Below are positions 26,102 to 34,911 of a DNA stretch of 64,000 bases, piece after piece (within the stretch, counting starts at the first letter, position 1; each line of letters begins with the position of its first letter). The notes below the pieces were generated by a model. The model saw only the letters and a list, made by a program, of their open reading frames with translations. It did not search any database and was not told the DNA's origin. Position numbers and translations under genes: made by a program. Source of the DNA: Salinibacterium sp. ZJ450 (GTDB taxonomy: Bacteria; Actinomycetota; Actinomycetes; Actinomycetales; Microbacteriaceae); assembly GCF_011751885.2 (NCBI RefSeq), contig NZ_CP061771.1:1860001-1924000 (forward strand), read 5' to 3'.

Positions 26102-27634
26102 ATGTCTGTTGCGTTTACCTCTGACACCGGCGCTGACGCGCCCCTTCCGACGCTCGATGACCTGCTACGTCGCGTGCTCACTGACCGGGCTGCAGACCCG
26201 TCACCGACTTCCCGGATCCTCGCCACGCTGACACTCGCACTCGATCGGGGCTTCGCCCCCGCTGCTGCTCGGCGTTCCATTCTCAGGCTCGGCTCAGAAC
26301 CGGTTCGCGTTGTCGCACGCTCCGATCGCAGCTGGTACCGACTTGTCAAGGCTGCCCGGTCACACATCGCTCTCGTCGGCTCCTCTGCCTCCACTCCCCC
26401 AGGCCAGCTGCCCGCCGCCCGCCTGCACGTCGCTCGCAGTGTCGTCGGTCACCTCCTCGCCCCGGCCCGGCCCGGGGTTGGTGTGGGTAAGAAGGCCCAA
26501 GTCACCGCGCGTGCGGCTCTCGCTGTTCTCGGGGCACAGACGCTACTCGACGGTCGCGGCTATTCGAATGCGTTGGCCTCCCGCGACTGGCTGGCGCTGC
26601 AAACGAACCTCACACCGGGTAACGCCGGGATCGTGCTCGGAAACTTGGTCAAGCTCGGTTGGATCAAGCGACAGAACTCAACGTCGTTGGGAACCGCCCG
26701 CTGGTCGTTCACGAAACTATCCCGGGACGAGGGAGACCGCGCGTGGGCGTGGGCGGACACGATCGAAACGCTGGCCACCGGCGATTACGGCGCCGACCCG
26801 CTCGCGGAGCTCATCTCGGAGGTCCCGCACCCTGCGTTCGCGTACTCCGAGGTTCTGGGCATGCGCGCTTGGCTCGCAGCGGCAAGCGGCCTCGGTGGAG
26901 TCGACCCCGAGGTGCTCGGGCTGACGAAGCGCTCCGCGCGGGACCTTCGAAGGCGTGTGACGGCGGCGCTGCCGGGTCTAGGAGCGGAGCGGCTTCGTCC
27001 ACAGCTCGATGCGCACGCGGAGGAGAGTCTGGCGATGTTCATCAAAGCGGATCGGAAGACGGATCTCGCGCAGCTCGTGGATGAACGAAACGCCGAGCGC
27101 GCCCGCTTCGCGGCGGAGAAGGCGGAGCGAGCCGAGGACCGCAGCTACGTGCGGAGCCTGCTGCGCGAGGTATGGCCCGCTGTCGGCGACGCACCGGATT
27201 CGGCGTCGACCAGCGAAGACATCGACGCATGGACGGGGCGCGCAGCGCGGTACTTCTCGGGCCCGGGGCGGATCCATGACGCGACCCTGCTACCGGTTGC
27301 GCGTCAGCTGCTGACCTCGACACTCGAACGCCGCGGCGTCCTCATCGAGTTGGCGGCTGACGTCGTACGGCGGGTACTGCCCAAGACGGAGACCGACTAC
27401 ATCGCTTCTGTCGAAGCGGTCGCCGGCTCCGTGCCGGCCAACACCTCGGAGCTCCAAGAATGGACGACCGCAGCAGCCGCGTTCATGTACGGGTCCGGCT
27501 CACCAGCGTTGACGAGCGACCAAGTCATCAATGGGCAACTACTGCTGCGCGAGCAGATCATCGAAGCGGGTCACGCCGAGCGGCATGCAGACCAAGTCGC
27601 GCAGTTCGTGATGCGGCTCGCTGCGGCAGCCTGA
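26102..27634 (+). CDS. Uncharacterised 510-residue protein, possible replication or DNA-binding protein
   Basis: No membrane segment or signal peptide. Residues about 150-210 look like a winged helix (SRDWLALQTNLTPGNAGIVL, then GNLVKLGWIKRQ, a strand and a wing). A charged helical stretch (DERNAERARFAAEKAERAED) lies near residue 340. The position after iteron-like repeats and a leader hairpin, on an element with an integrase but no other Rep candidate, makes a replication initiator conceivable; I see no known Rep motif, so this is a guess from context. Confidence 0.65.
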   Translation: MSVAFTSDTGADAPLPTLDDLLRRVLTDRAADPSPTSRILATLTLALDRGFAPAAARRSILRLGSEPVRVVARSDRSWYRLVKAARSHIALVGSSASTPPGQLPAARLHVARSVVGHLLAPARPGVGVGKKAQVTARAALAVLGAQTLLDGRGYSNALASRDWLALQTNLTPGNAGIVLGNLVKLGWIKRQNSTSLGTARWSFTKLSRDEGDRAWAWADTIETLATGDYGADPLAELISEVPHPAFAYSEVLGMRAWLAAASGLGGVDPEVLGLTKRSARDLRRRVTAALPGLGAERLRPQLDAHAEESLAMFIKADRKTDLAQLVDERNAERARFAAEKAERAEDRSYVRSLLREVWPAVGDAPDSASTSEDIDAWTGRAARYFSGPGRIHDATLLPVARQLLTSTLERRGVLIELAADVVRRVLPKTETDYIASVEAVAGSVPANTSELQEWTTAAAAFMYGSGSPALTSDQVINGQLLLREQIIEAGHAERHADQVAQFVMRLAAAA

Positions 27635-27645
27635 AGGACTAACTC

Positions 27646-28995
27646 CTAAGCATCCGGATGGAAGTAGAGAACCCGAGCCGAGGCAGCGAACTCGATCTCG
27701 AAGGATCCCGACGCCACAGCATCAATGTTGCTGGCGGTTGCGGTCCACTCAGCAACTACTGGTTCAGATCGCTCCGCCGGAACCACGATGACGATCTCGT
27801 CGTCAAGAACTGCCTCACCTCGCGGACGAAGGTTGACGTCCAAGAACTCGATCTGAAAACTCCCGCCGTTGGAAATGATTGATGCAGGAGCCGACGGGAA
27901 GCCGAGAGACAGTTCGTGAGCTAAATCGGTTTGGGACGCAAAGGCAGAGCTGAAGCTGTTCACTGTCCCCCACGCCTTGGGAGGCCTGGGCAGGACGTCA
28001 AGTGGATCTTCAGTTCCGTCTCCGGCGCGCGCCTGACCGGCGACGTGCAACTGGACTCTGACGTCGACGTAATTGCGGTTCGACCGGTTGATGAGGACAA
28101 ACTCCGGTGCGGGCAACGAGACGAACGCAACCGCGTCCATCGCCGCTTCCCACCCATTAGCAACCTCAGCCAAGTACTCCTCGACACTTTCCCTGAATCG
28201 GTCCGGGTTGCGGGTTTCGGCGGTCAAATGCTTCACAAGGAGGTCCTGCTCCCCCGACGAAGTGTTCAGGGCCCCCTTGATGGCGGCGAAACCGAGGGGC
28301 GTGTTCAGCGACGCGAGGTGAGCTTCCAACGGTTCTAGGAGCTTCTGGCGTTCGTCCGCGAGGTACTTGGCCAAGTCTGCTGGGTTGGGAGCCACCCGCG
28401 GCAACGCCTCGGGGTATCTGACCTCGACATCAATGTCCAGCGACTGCTGTACCTGCTTGGGCAGCGAGCGTCGTGCAAGGCGTTGCAGATCCTCGTGGTC
28501 GGCAGGTACCGATCGGGAGCCTTTACGAACATAAATGGTGCCCGGGGTGATCTTCCCTGCTGCGGCTCGGAAGGAATGAATTGGGTCACCCTGACGGGGC
28601 GCGCCCACCGCGATCGCCAGTACAGTTTCTCCATCGATGGGAATCCAATGCGGGGTCCAACGCGGACCGTCTTCACCAATGAATCGTGTGAGGCGGGGTT
28701 CGAACTGAGCATGATCGACTGACTCAACGCCGTGAAGCGTGCCATCGGACAGCCCGATGAGGATGACACCAGCCCCACCGAAGTAATCGCCGGCAATGTC
28801 GGGCTCACGATTCGCCATCGCGACAATCGCCTTCGCGAGCGTTTGCCCGACTATCTGCTGGTCGTTAAGATCCAGCGCCGATTTCCACTCGATCCAGTGA
28901 TACTCGTCGTGTTGGTTGGCTGCTAGTGCCGCGCGAACAAGCGCGGCCCACTCGTGGGGTCGCTGTGGCAGCTCGGAAACGTCGAAGTCGATCAC
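27646..28995 (-). CDS. AlbA_2/Schlafen-like domain protein
   Basis: 449 residues. The N-terminal 150 match the AlbA_2 (AAA_4, Schlafen-type) putative DNA- or RNA-binding domain: WIEWKSALDLN (the E-x-K-x site), KAIVAMANRE and GGAGVILIGLSDGTLHGVE. The C-terminal two thirds are unassigned beta-rich sequence without membrane segments. Relatives occur in transcription regulators and in phage-defence genes. It converges on the preceding gene with an 11-base gap and has no clear operon partner. Confidence 0.72.
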   Translation of the reverse strand: MIDFDVSELPQRPHEWAALVRAALAANQHDEYHWIEWKSALDLNDQQIVGQTLAKAIVAMANREPDIAGDYFGGAGVILIGLSDGTLHGVESVDHAQFEPRLTRFIGEDGPRWTPHWIPIDGETVLAIAVGAPRQGDPIHSFRAAAGKITPGTIYVRKGSRSVPADHEDLQRLARRSLPKQVQQSLDIDVEVRYPEALPRVAPNPADLAKYLADERQKLLEPLEAHLASLNTPLGFAAIKGALNTSSGEQDLLVKHLTAETRNPDRFRESVEEYLAEVANGWEAAMDAVAFVSLPAPEFVLINRSNRNYVDVRVQLHVAGQARAGDGTEDPLDVLPRPPKAWGTVNSFSSAFASQTDLAHELSLGFPSAPASIISNGGSFQIEFLDVNLRPRGEAVLDDEIVIVVPAERSEPVVAEWTATASNIDAVASGSFEIEFAASARVLYFHPDA

Positions 28996-29331
28996 GCTTC
29001 GACAATAGCGACAGCTTGAGACACCGGGCTCGCTGGCGCTCGCCCTCTCGGACGCGGCACTCCCCCACTTCCAGCAGCCCCAAACACCCGCGTCCTCACC
29101 GCCATCGCGCCGTGTAACGCGCCGCTGCCGGCTACGCCGTCTCCGTCCCGTGAGCGCGCCGCTGGCGACCCGTCGGCGGTAGCTGCGATACGGGGTCGCT
29201 CCGTGGCCGGTACGTCGTCACCGGCACGCTTCCGCACCGCAACGTTCCGTCTCCTCTCCGCGTTATCGTCGCGGTGGTCGCACCGCCTTCGGCCTGCCAA
29301 GCCCTGCGGGGCAGGCGCGATCGGTTCGCTG
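28996..29331. other. Gene-free stretch with a terminator-like hairpin
   Basis: Between two minus-strand genes. GCCTGCC (29292-29298) and GGCAGGC (29310-29316) form a hairpin downstream of the gene ending at 29332. The rest has open frames only with shadow-like composition (Arg/Ser/Pro rich), so I annotate no gene. Confidence 0.5.
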
Positions 29332-29844
29332 CTAGGGAATTGTGACAACAGCCTCGCGTCCGCCCTTGATTGGATCCCTCCAGTTGATCCTCACGTTGAT
29401 GCTGCCCGGGTCAGTCATTCCTCCGCCAAACTGGAAGAACACGCTCGCACCCTTAGCGATATCGCGCCAGGGTTGCTCGTCCTCTACCTGGAGGTGTCCG
29501 TCCGGCTCCCCCTTGATGTCAACGAAGTCAGCATTGGCCCCCGATTGGTTCGTCAGCTTCCAACGGGTTTTGGCAACGCGCTCCATATGCCATGGCGGTT
29601 TGGCAGTGGCACTCTCGGCGATGTCTGCTTGGCGTTCGAGGGCATCAGCAGCACGCTTGTGCTCGTCCGCCGAGCGCACCGCTGCGTCTGCCGCGTTGAT
29701 CGCGGCCGCTAGCGCAGCTGCTTCGTGCCGCTTCGCCTCGTCACGCGCCTCGCGGGCGTCGCTGACAGATCGCCAAGCGATTATCGCCGCGATGACCGTG
29801 GCGGCGAACAGCCCGATGTTTGTGATGAGCACAGCAATTTCCAC
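29332..29844 (-). CDS. One-TM coiled-coil protein
   Basis: 170 residues: an N-terminal membrane segment (VLITNIGLFAATVIAAIIAW), a charged Ala-rich coiled coil of about 60 residues, and a beta-rich C-terminal domain (RWKLTNQSGANADFVDIKGE). The layout fits a membrane-anchored sensor or structural protein of unknown function. Proteins of this shape recur several times on this island. Confidence 0.62.
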   Translation of the reverse strand: MEIAVLITNIGLFAATVIAAIIAWRSVSDAREARDEAKRHEAAALAAAINAADAAVRSADEHKRAADALERQADIAESATAKPPWHMERVAKTRWKLTNQSGANADFVDIKGEPDGHLQVEDEQPWRDIAKGASVFFQFGGGMTDPGSINVRINWRDPIKGGREAVVTIP

Positions 29845-29892
29845 GAGGTTCCCTTCCCGGACAGCGTCTAACGACGACCGTCGATGATCAGC

Positions 29893-30246
29893 TCAGTTTG
29901 AGATGGACGTGCGCCGTTCGAGCTCGGCACCGATTGCCGCCGCCAACTCCTTGTCCTCGCGTACGTCGGCGATCTTTCCGCCGACAATCCCCATCGGGAT
30001 GAGCGCGGCGCAAACCGTGAGCGGGACCCAATAAATCAGCCAACCGGGACCGAACTGAAGATTTGAGTTCAATGCAGGGAGTATCCACGGCGCAAGGACG
30101 ATAGCGACGAACAGGCCGATGAACCAAACCGATGCACCCTCAACGTGGTCGAGCGCGCGGCGAGGGTATGCGAGTTTGCGGAGATGAATCTCCAGCTTCT
30201 CGGTCGGCTGCTCCGCAACGTTTTGCATCCGCACGTTCTGTGCCAT
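29893..30246 (-). CDS. Small two-TM membrane protein
   Basis: 117 residues (ATG 30246, or ATG 30228). Charged N-terminus, two hydrophobic segments (WFIGLFVAIVLAPWIL and WLIYWVPLTVCAALIPMGIV), charged C-terminal helix. No family recognised. It lies 48 bases upstream of the one-TM coiled-coil gene and may be co-transcribed with it. Confidence 0.6.
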   Translation of the reverse strand: MAQNVRMQNVAEQPTEKLEIHLRKLAYPRRALDHVEGASVWFIGLFVAIVLAPWILPALNSNLQFGPGWLIYWVPLTVCAALIPMGIVGGKIADVREDKELAAAIGAELERRTSISN

Positions 30247-30318
30247 GCGGCGAGTGTATCGGGTGAGTGAGTGTCGCTCGACAAACGGTTTATTTGCATC
30301 GCGCGGACGGCACGTGAC

Positions 30319-30467
30319 GGCGTGTCACACGGAGCCAGGGAATCGAGACGGTCTGGGATGCGATCAGCGGCTTCGCAAAGAACGAGGTCCGCGCCCGTAC
30401 CGACGGCCGGTTCGCGACCGACGTGTTCGCCCCCGCGGCGATCGTCACGGTCGACCTCACGGCGTAG
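30319..30467 (+). pseudogene. C-terminal fragment of an unidentified protein
   Basis: One frame reads GIETVWDAISGFAKNEVRAR and on to FAPAAIVTVDLTA before TAG at 30465, followed by a strong hairpin at 30479, as at a real gene end. A stop lies just upstream and there is no start, so only a remnant is present. I cannot name the family. Confidence 0.35.
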
Positions 30468-30478
30468 GGACGAACCCG

Positions 30479-30514
30479 GCAGGGCCGGCATCCTCCATCG
30501 GGTGCCGGCCCTGC
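30479..30514 (+). terminator. Perfect 12-bp hairpin
   Basis: GCAGGGCCGGCA (30479-30490) pairs with its complement at 30503-30514, 12-base loop, twelve bases after the TAG of the relic frame. Confidence 0.55.
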
Positions 30515-30538
30515 TACGTTCGCCGGTACGTTCTACCT

Positions 30539-31351
30539 ATGGCGCCGCTGATTTCAGACGAAGAGTTTCAGCATGGGCGTGGTCGAGAGATTGCCGCCGA
30601 ATACTTCCCGCTCGTCAGCGAGGGTGTTGAGCCACTCATCGATCGCTTGCAGACGTTCAAAGTGCAGCCACGAAGCTCATTGGCGGGCGATGATCGCGCA
30701 TCGACTACGGACGCCGTCAGTCACCAAGCTCGTGGACTGTTGTCCGTCGGCGCGGACCATATCAAGGCTGTCTCCGACCTCTTGATGAAGGCCGACACAA
30801 TGCCCGCCTTCGCGGGCTTCACGCTGACGCGAAGCGCGCTCGAATGCGCGGGCGTGGCCCTCTGGCTCATTGGTCCCCCCGATCGCGACACACGAGTGCT
30901 TCGCGCAATTCAGCTCTCCAGGGAGTCGTTGAACGATAGTCGTCGACTAGCCGCCACGGCCGCCGGCGCAAAACACCGAGGGCTTGAACCCGACGATCCG
31001 TATCTCAAACAGTTCGAAGAGATGCGTGACGCTCGGCCCAACAATGCTGGCGTGACTCTGTCAGCGCCGTCGATCACTGATCGGCTCGATGCTGCCGAGG
31101 TCTTCGTCATTAGGCACACGCCCGAGCAGGAGACACTCCTGATGCAGTGGCAGCGCACGAGCGGACTCGCGCACGGTCGGCGTCACTCCATCTGGCAACA
31201 CAGCAACGCTCGTCTGCACAGCGCGGACCACATCGGGTTTCAAGTCAGGGTCACCGGAGACCTCGTCGCCCTCACCGCCCACTTCGAGTCAGCGGTGAAC
31301 TACCTTGAGGACGGCATCTCGCTCCTTGAGCAGAGGGGCGCAGCCCCCTAG
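30539..31351 (+). CDS. Uncharacterised 270-residue protein
   Basis: ATG 30539 is preceded by TACGTT and six bases, a leaderless start; the frame extends further upstream without a better start. The protein is largely helical and soluble; ALECAGVALWLIGPPDRDTR and later SGLAHGRRHS recall HEPN-like or DUF5677-like helical proteins, but the resemblance is weak and I assign no function. Confidence 0.55.
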   Translation: MAPLISDEEFQHGRGREIAAEYFPLVSEGVEPLIDRLQTFKVQPRSSLAGDDRASTTDAVSHQARGLLSVGADHIKAVSDLLMKADTMPAFAGFTLTRSALECAGVALWLIGPPDRDTRVLRAIQLSRESLNDSRRLAATAAGAKHRGLEPDDPYLKQFEEMRDARPNNAGVTLSAPSITDRLDAAEVFVIRHTPEQETLLMQWQRTSGLAHGRRHSIWQHSNARLHSADHIGFQVRVTGDLVALTAHFESAVNYLEDGISLLEQRGAAP

Positions 31352-31360
31352 CCGCGCGGG

Positions 31361-31570
31361 CTACCCCGGAATCAGCGCGCCGATGATCGACCCAATGATA
31401 TACACGACGGCTCCAGCGCCGAATATCAAGAGACATCCGAACCCACACCCTCCCATTCCCTGTTTGGAATTGGCTTCGGCGCGAGCTGCTTGCTCGTCTC
31501 GCGCCTTGACCCGCTCAGGGTCAGGGCGGGCCGCAGGGCGCTCGGAGTATGGTCGCGGCTCGTCAGGCAC
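31361..31570 (-). CDS. Small one-TM protein
   Basis: 69 residues from GTG 31570. Charged, Pro/Arg-rich N-terminus, then a Gly-rich membrane segment (GCLLIFGAGAVVYIIGSIIG). The G of its GTG is the last base of the TAG of the upstream small gene, so translation is probably coupled. Confidence 0.55.
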   Translation of the reverse strand: MPDEPRPYSERPAARPDPERVKARDEQAARAEANSKQGMGGCGFGCLLIFGAGAVVYIIGSIIGALIPG

Positions 31571-31755
31571 TAGACGGTCTCAACCACTGCAACCAGTTGA
31601 ACGCCCATCGCCAGGCTTGTGAAGGTGATGCTGATCGAGACGATCCGCACGGCCGGATAGACCTCAAGCTCCTTGTAAAGCTTTGCGACCGCCTTCTCAA
31701 CGGTCCCGCCGGAGTTGTCGATCACGATGATGTTCTGCTGGGGAATCAAAGGCAT
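31570..31755 (-). CDS. Small protein, first gene of a two-gene operon
   Basis: 61 residues from ATG 31755. TACTAT followed by six bases and the ATG is a near-ideal leaderless promoter. Sequence IIVIDNSGGTVEKAVAKLY suggests a small alpha/beta fold. Family unknown. It overlaps the next gene by one base. Confidence 0.55.
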   Translation of the reverse strand: MPLIPQQNIIVIDNSGGTVEKAVAKLYKELEVYPAVRIVSISITFTSLAMGVQLVAVVETV

Positions 31756-31856
31756 GCCCGAATAGTAATGGCTGCTTGTGACCCCGCACACACACACCCT
31801 GGGTCGCGAGCGAGTCTCTGCGCTCGGAACTCCAAACCGGGGACGCGGAACTACTG

Positions 31857-32161
31857 GCGGGCCGGCGCCCCGGTGTTCAACGACGTCGACGCGGTTGCCG
31901 ACGTGCTGCCAGGCGACGCAGCGCAGCCCGAGGCAGTACTGCTCGCCCAAGAGCGCCGCCGACAGGTCAGGGCCGCCGTCGCGGTGCTGCCGGATCGGGT
32001 CCGGCGGCGTGATCGAGCTTCTCCACTGCGGGGACACGGAAGTGCGCGTCGGTGAGTTTGCCGAGGCGCTCGGGGTCAGCCACTCCGCCGTTTCGCAGTT
32101 GCGATCGCAGGGACTGGCGTTACTCCGTCAGAGGCTGAGCCACTACGAGCTGGTGGCGTAG
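31857..32161 (+). pseudogene. Sigma-70 region 4 fragment, frameshifted (copy 1)
   Basis: Reads APVFNDVDAVADVLPGDAAQ and QERRRQVRAAVAVLPDRVR, then after a frameshift near 32005 continues VIELLHCGDTEVRVGEFAEA and LGVSHSAVSQLRSQGLALLR. This is the region 3-4 linker and region 4 helix-turn-helix of a FliA/SigB-type sigma factor. Regions 1-3 are absent. A second copy lies at 33772. Confidence 0.7.
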
Positions 32162-32238
32162 AGGGACACGGACGGGCAATATGTATCACGTAACCGTGCC
32201 CGATGCTCCCTGCTCGGGCGCGTGAGTAAAGGGGCTCA

Positions 32239-33690
32239 ATGACCGCGGAACAATTGCCAGCACTCGTCCGTCCCTTCATTTCGGAGCTCGGTACGCTCCG
32301 ACAGACATCGGACAGCGTTCCCCCTTCGTGGTCAATCGACATGACTATTGGAATGACTCTGAAGAGAAGCGAGGACTACCTCGGCTCGGCTAGGACCTAC
32401 ATCGAACTCACTCGCAGGTCAGGTGTTGTATACACCTCGCTCATCAGATCGCTCTACAAGACCGTTGCGTGCGCTGGCTACTTGGCTGAGGCGCTCGAAC
32501 TTGCGGCTGTTGGTCGGACAATCTATGACCGTTCGCCGAACGCGCTCGCAGTTGAGCTCGGAGAGCCATCTGCATTCGCGAACGACATCGCGGAGTTGCT
32601 CCTATCGTCGAAGTCTTGGTCCCAGTTGGAGCCCTACTTGGCTCGGATCTCCGGGAATCCGATTTACCGAACACCACGGGGATACTCGGTGATGGTCGAG
32701 GAACTGAACCAAGCCGCAACTCGACTGGATCACGATCTCGGTAGTGACCAAGTTGCACAAATCCAAGATCGTTGGGAGCGCGGCGAACGCGAGAATCCCG
32801 GATCGGCCGTATTTCCGTTGGACGCCGAGGTCCTCGCAACCTTGGATCTCGCAACTGCCGCGCAGCTGCGGGGCGACATTGATCAGGCGATCCACTGGAA
32901 CACCAAGGCGCTTGGAGACGGGATTTGGCAAGTCGAGCTCCGGCGTATCACGATGTCCACCTTGGGAGTGCTTCTAGAAAAGCGGGGTGACCTCGACAAA
33001 GCCATCCGCTGGTACACCGAAGCTGCCGAAGCCGGCGAGGTACTCGCGATGCCGATGCTCGGGCACGCCCTGCTGAAACGGAACGACCCCGACCGAGCGA
33101 TCGATTGGTTCCGTAAGGCGTTGGAGATAGGCAGCCCGGACGCAGCTTCCCGAGCCGACTGGATGTTCGGGCTCGGCCGTGCCTATCACTGGAGAGAGGA
33201 CCTTGGTCAGGCTATCGAGTGTTACACGAAGGCACTTGAAGGCGACCACTTCTCCGCGGCGGAGCGGGGCGACATCATGGTGAATCTAGGCGAAGCCTTG
33301 GATGAGCGCGGCGAAACCGCGCAGGCGGTGTACTGGTTCACCAGAGCCGAACACGCCGGCGACTCCAGGGCGACTAAACTCAAGCTCGCTGCCGGCCAGC
33401 CCGCCGTTTCTCACGGAAACGATCAACCAGCCAAGAGCGGTTGCTATATCGCCACCGCGGTATACGGCTCCTATGACGCGGCTCCGGTGTTGACACTTCG
33501 TCGCTTCCGAGATGCCGACCTCGCGACGTCCCCGATCGGAAGGGCCTTCATCCGTGGCTACTACGCAGTGAGCCCCGCGTTGGCGAGACACTTCGAGCAG
33601 GCGACGGTGCTCAACCGGGTCGCTAGATGGTTACTCGACATCGCTGTCAGACGATTGGATGATCGGGGCTATTCCGACGCCCGACGCTGA
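32239..33690 (+). CDS. TPR/SEL1-like repeat protein with C-terminal CFI-box
   Basis: 483 residues. An N-terminal helical part of about 200 residues is followed by tetratricopeptide/SEL1-type repeats (DIDQAIHWNTKALGDGIWQV, DLDKAIRWYTEAAEAGE, DPDRAIDWFRKALEIGS, DLGQAIECYTKALEGDH) and ends in a CFI-box: CYIATAVYGSYDAAPVLTLR followed by RFRDADL and a hydrophobic helix. CFI-box C-termini occur on bacterial proteins with repeat or sensor domains, possibly as membrane- or partner-interacting modules. No enzymatic domain is seen. Probably a scaffold in a multi-protein assembly, but partners are unknown. Confidence 0.75.
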   Translation: MTAEQLPALVRPFISELGTLRQTSDSVPPSWSIDMTIGMTLKRSEDYLGSARTYIELTRRSGVVYTSLIRSLYKTVACAGYLAEALELAAVGRTIYDRSPNALAVELGEPSAFANDIAELLLSSKSWSQLEPYLARISGNPIYRTPRGYSVMVEELNQAATRLDHDLGSDQVAQIQDRWERGERENPGSAVFPLDAEVLATLDLATAAQLRGDIDQAIHWNTKALGDGIWQVELRRITMSTLGVLLEKRGDLDKAIRWYTEAAEAGEVLAMPMLGHALLKRNDPDRAIDWFRKALEIGSPDAASRADWMFGLGRAYHWREDLGQAIECYTKALEGDHFSAAERGDIMVNLGEALDERGETAQAVYWFTRAEHAGDSRATKLKLAAGQPAVSHGNDQPAKSGCYIATAVYGSYDAAPVLTLRRFRDADLATSPIGRAFIRGYYAVSPALARHFEQATVLNRVARWLLDIAVRRLDDRGYSDARR

Positions 33691-33771
33691 TCTCCACGGG
33701 TCGAGGCGAGCACGCGACGCGGACGCCGCGACCTTTTCCTGCCACCGGCTGGTATGACGTCGCGTCATAAT

Positions 33772-34017
33772 CGCCGACCACAGCCCAACCCGATCACGCG
33801 CTGGTCGCCAGTGAACGTCGGGACCAAGTCCGCCGCGCCGTCGCTGCGCTGCCGGATCGAGTTCGTGTCGTGGTTGAGGCGGTGTACGGGGACGAGCGGA
33901 CCATGGGTGAGGTCGCTGAAGAGCTCTGCGTCACGCACTCGGCGGTGTCGCAGTTGAGGGCGCGCGGGCTGGCGCTCCTGCGCTCGCAGCTCGCGGCATA
34001 TGAGCTCGCGGCGTAGG
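33772..34017 (+). pseudogene. Sigma-70 region 4 fragment (copy 2)
   Basis: In one frame after a TAA at about 33769, without a start codon: SERRDQVRRAVAALPDRVRV, then GEVAEELCVTHSAVSQLRAR and GLALLRSQLAAYELAA, stop at 34017. It is clearly paralogous to the fragment at 31857 and covers only region 4. The candidate RNA module A starts three bases later. Confidence 0.7.
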
Positions 34018-34019
34018 TC

Positions 34020-34149
34020 CTCGGGATTCTGAGCGATCGCCGCGCACAAGCTGGACATGCCGCCCCGCGACGCTCCAGTGGGGTCGGCGTGTATGTGGTG
34101 GTGAAGGGCGGCCGGGCTCCTGAGGTTTATTGGGGGCCCGGCCGCTTCA
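34020..34149 (+). ncRNA. Candidate small RNA gene, module A
   Basis: Contains the box CCGCGCACAA (34040-34049), seven bases, predicted start A at 34057, a first hairpin (GCCG-CCCC with GGGG-CGGC, about 34059-34088) and a second hairpin with a perfect 10-bp stem GCGGCCGGGC (34108-34117 with 34136-34145). No gene follows on this strand. Module B at 36755 shares the promoter and first hairpin. A 15-codon frame starts at the predicted A of ATG, but the differences between copies change its amino acids. Confidence 0.5.
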
Positions 34150-34182
34150 CGGATTCACCCCTCGCGATCCTGATCGACGCAA

Positions 34183-34656
34183 TTACTCGAAATTGTACGG
34201 AGGGAGGCCGCAGAGATCAGCGACCGATGCGACCGTGGTCTGCACAGCAAGCCACTTGGTGGTCGAAATATTGCCAGTAGGCCTATATTCGTCAGCGGCC
34301 GCTGCGGCGGCTGCGGCCGCGTTCGGGAGCGCGGCCTGTACTTCAGTTCCGTCGCCAGCCATCACGCTCTGCGTGCCGATTTCGAACGCAAGAGTCGAGA
34401 GAGCGTCCGCGTACGCCTCAACTGAGGACGCTTCGCGGGACGATCCCCCGAAGTCGGTCATGGCGTCGAAAAACCCCATGCACGCAGTTCTGTCTTGGGC
34501 GCTCTGCTTGCTCTGGTCTGTCTCGGCGGTTGGCGCCGGAGTTGTCACAGCGACCGGGGACCCGGAGGGCTCCCCCGGAAGGGACGCGCAACCAGCGAGG
34601 CAGATTGCCGCGACGCCAACACTGAAGAGCGCCCATGCTTTGGTGAATACTGCCAT
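34183..34656 (-). CDS. Lipoprotein of unknown function
   Basis: 157 residues from ATG 34656 (AGGAGAG ten bases upstream; a longer open frame lacks a ribosome site). The signal peptide ends in a lipobox ICLAGC. A Thr/Pro linker (TTPAPTAETD) is followed by a helical domain and a poly-Ala stretch of nine. Two Cys (TACMG, ADLCG) may form a disulfide. It should sit on the outer face of the membrane. Family not recognised. Confidence 0.68.
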   Translation of the reverse strand: MAVFTKAWALFSVGVAAICLAGCASLPGEPSGSPVAVTTPAPTAETDQSKQSAQDRTACMGFFDAMTDFGGSSREASSVEAYADALSTLAFEIGTQSVMAGDGTEVQAALPNAAAAAAAAADEYRPTGNISTTKWLAVQTTVASVADLCGLPPYNFE

Positions 34657-34911
34657 GAATATTGGGCTCTCCTGACCCTTCGGTAGTGTGCACGTCTGAA
34701 TGTAGCGCACGCCGTTCTCTAGTCCGGGATCAAAGCCGTGGTCGGAACACGTGGCGGAGAGCGAACGGCGCGGACCTGTTCCGTCCGCTCGAAGCCGAAC
34801 GCCGTGTGCAGCGCCGCGGCGCGTCCAACCGGGAGCCATCACCGCGGCGATTAGCCGCTCGGCCCACAAGTGCGCGGCCCTGGCATTCCAATGCGGTCCT
34901 GGTGCGCGGCG

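Noticed and set aside
25468-26394. A 308-codon minus-strand open frame across the repeat region
   Set aside because: Composition is dominated by Arg, Ser and Ala and it overlaps parts of two better genes on the other strand; it is a shadow frame.
28992-29348. A 118-codon minus-strand open frame
   Set aside because: No start signal, Arg/Ala-rich, and a terminator-like hairpin lies inside it.
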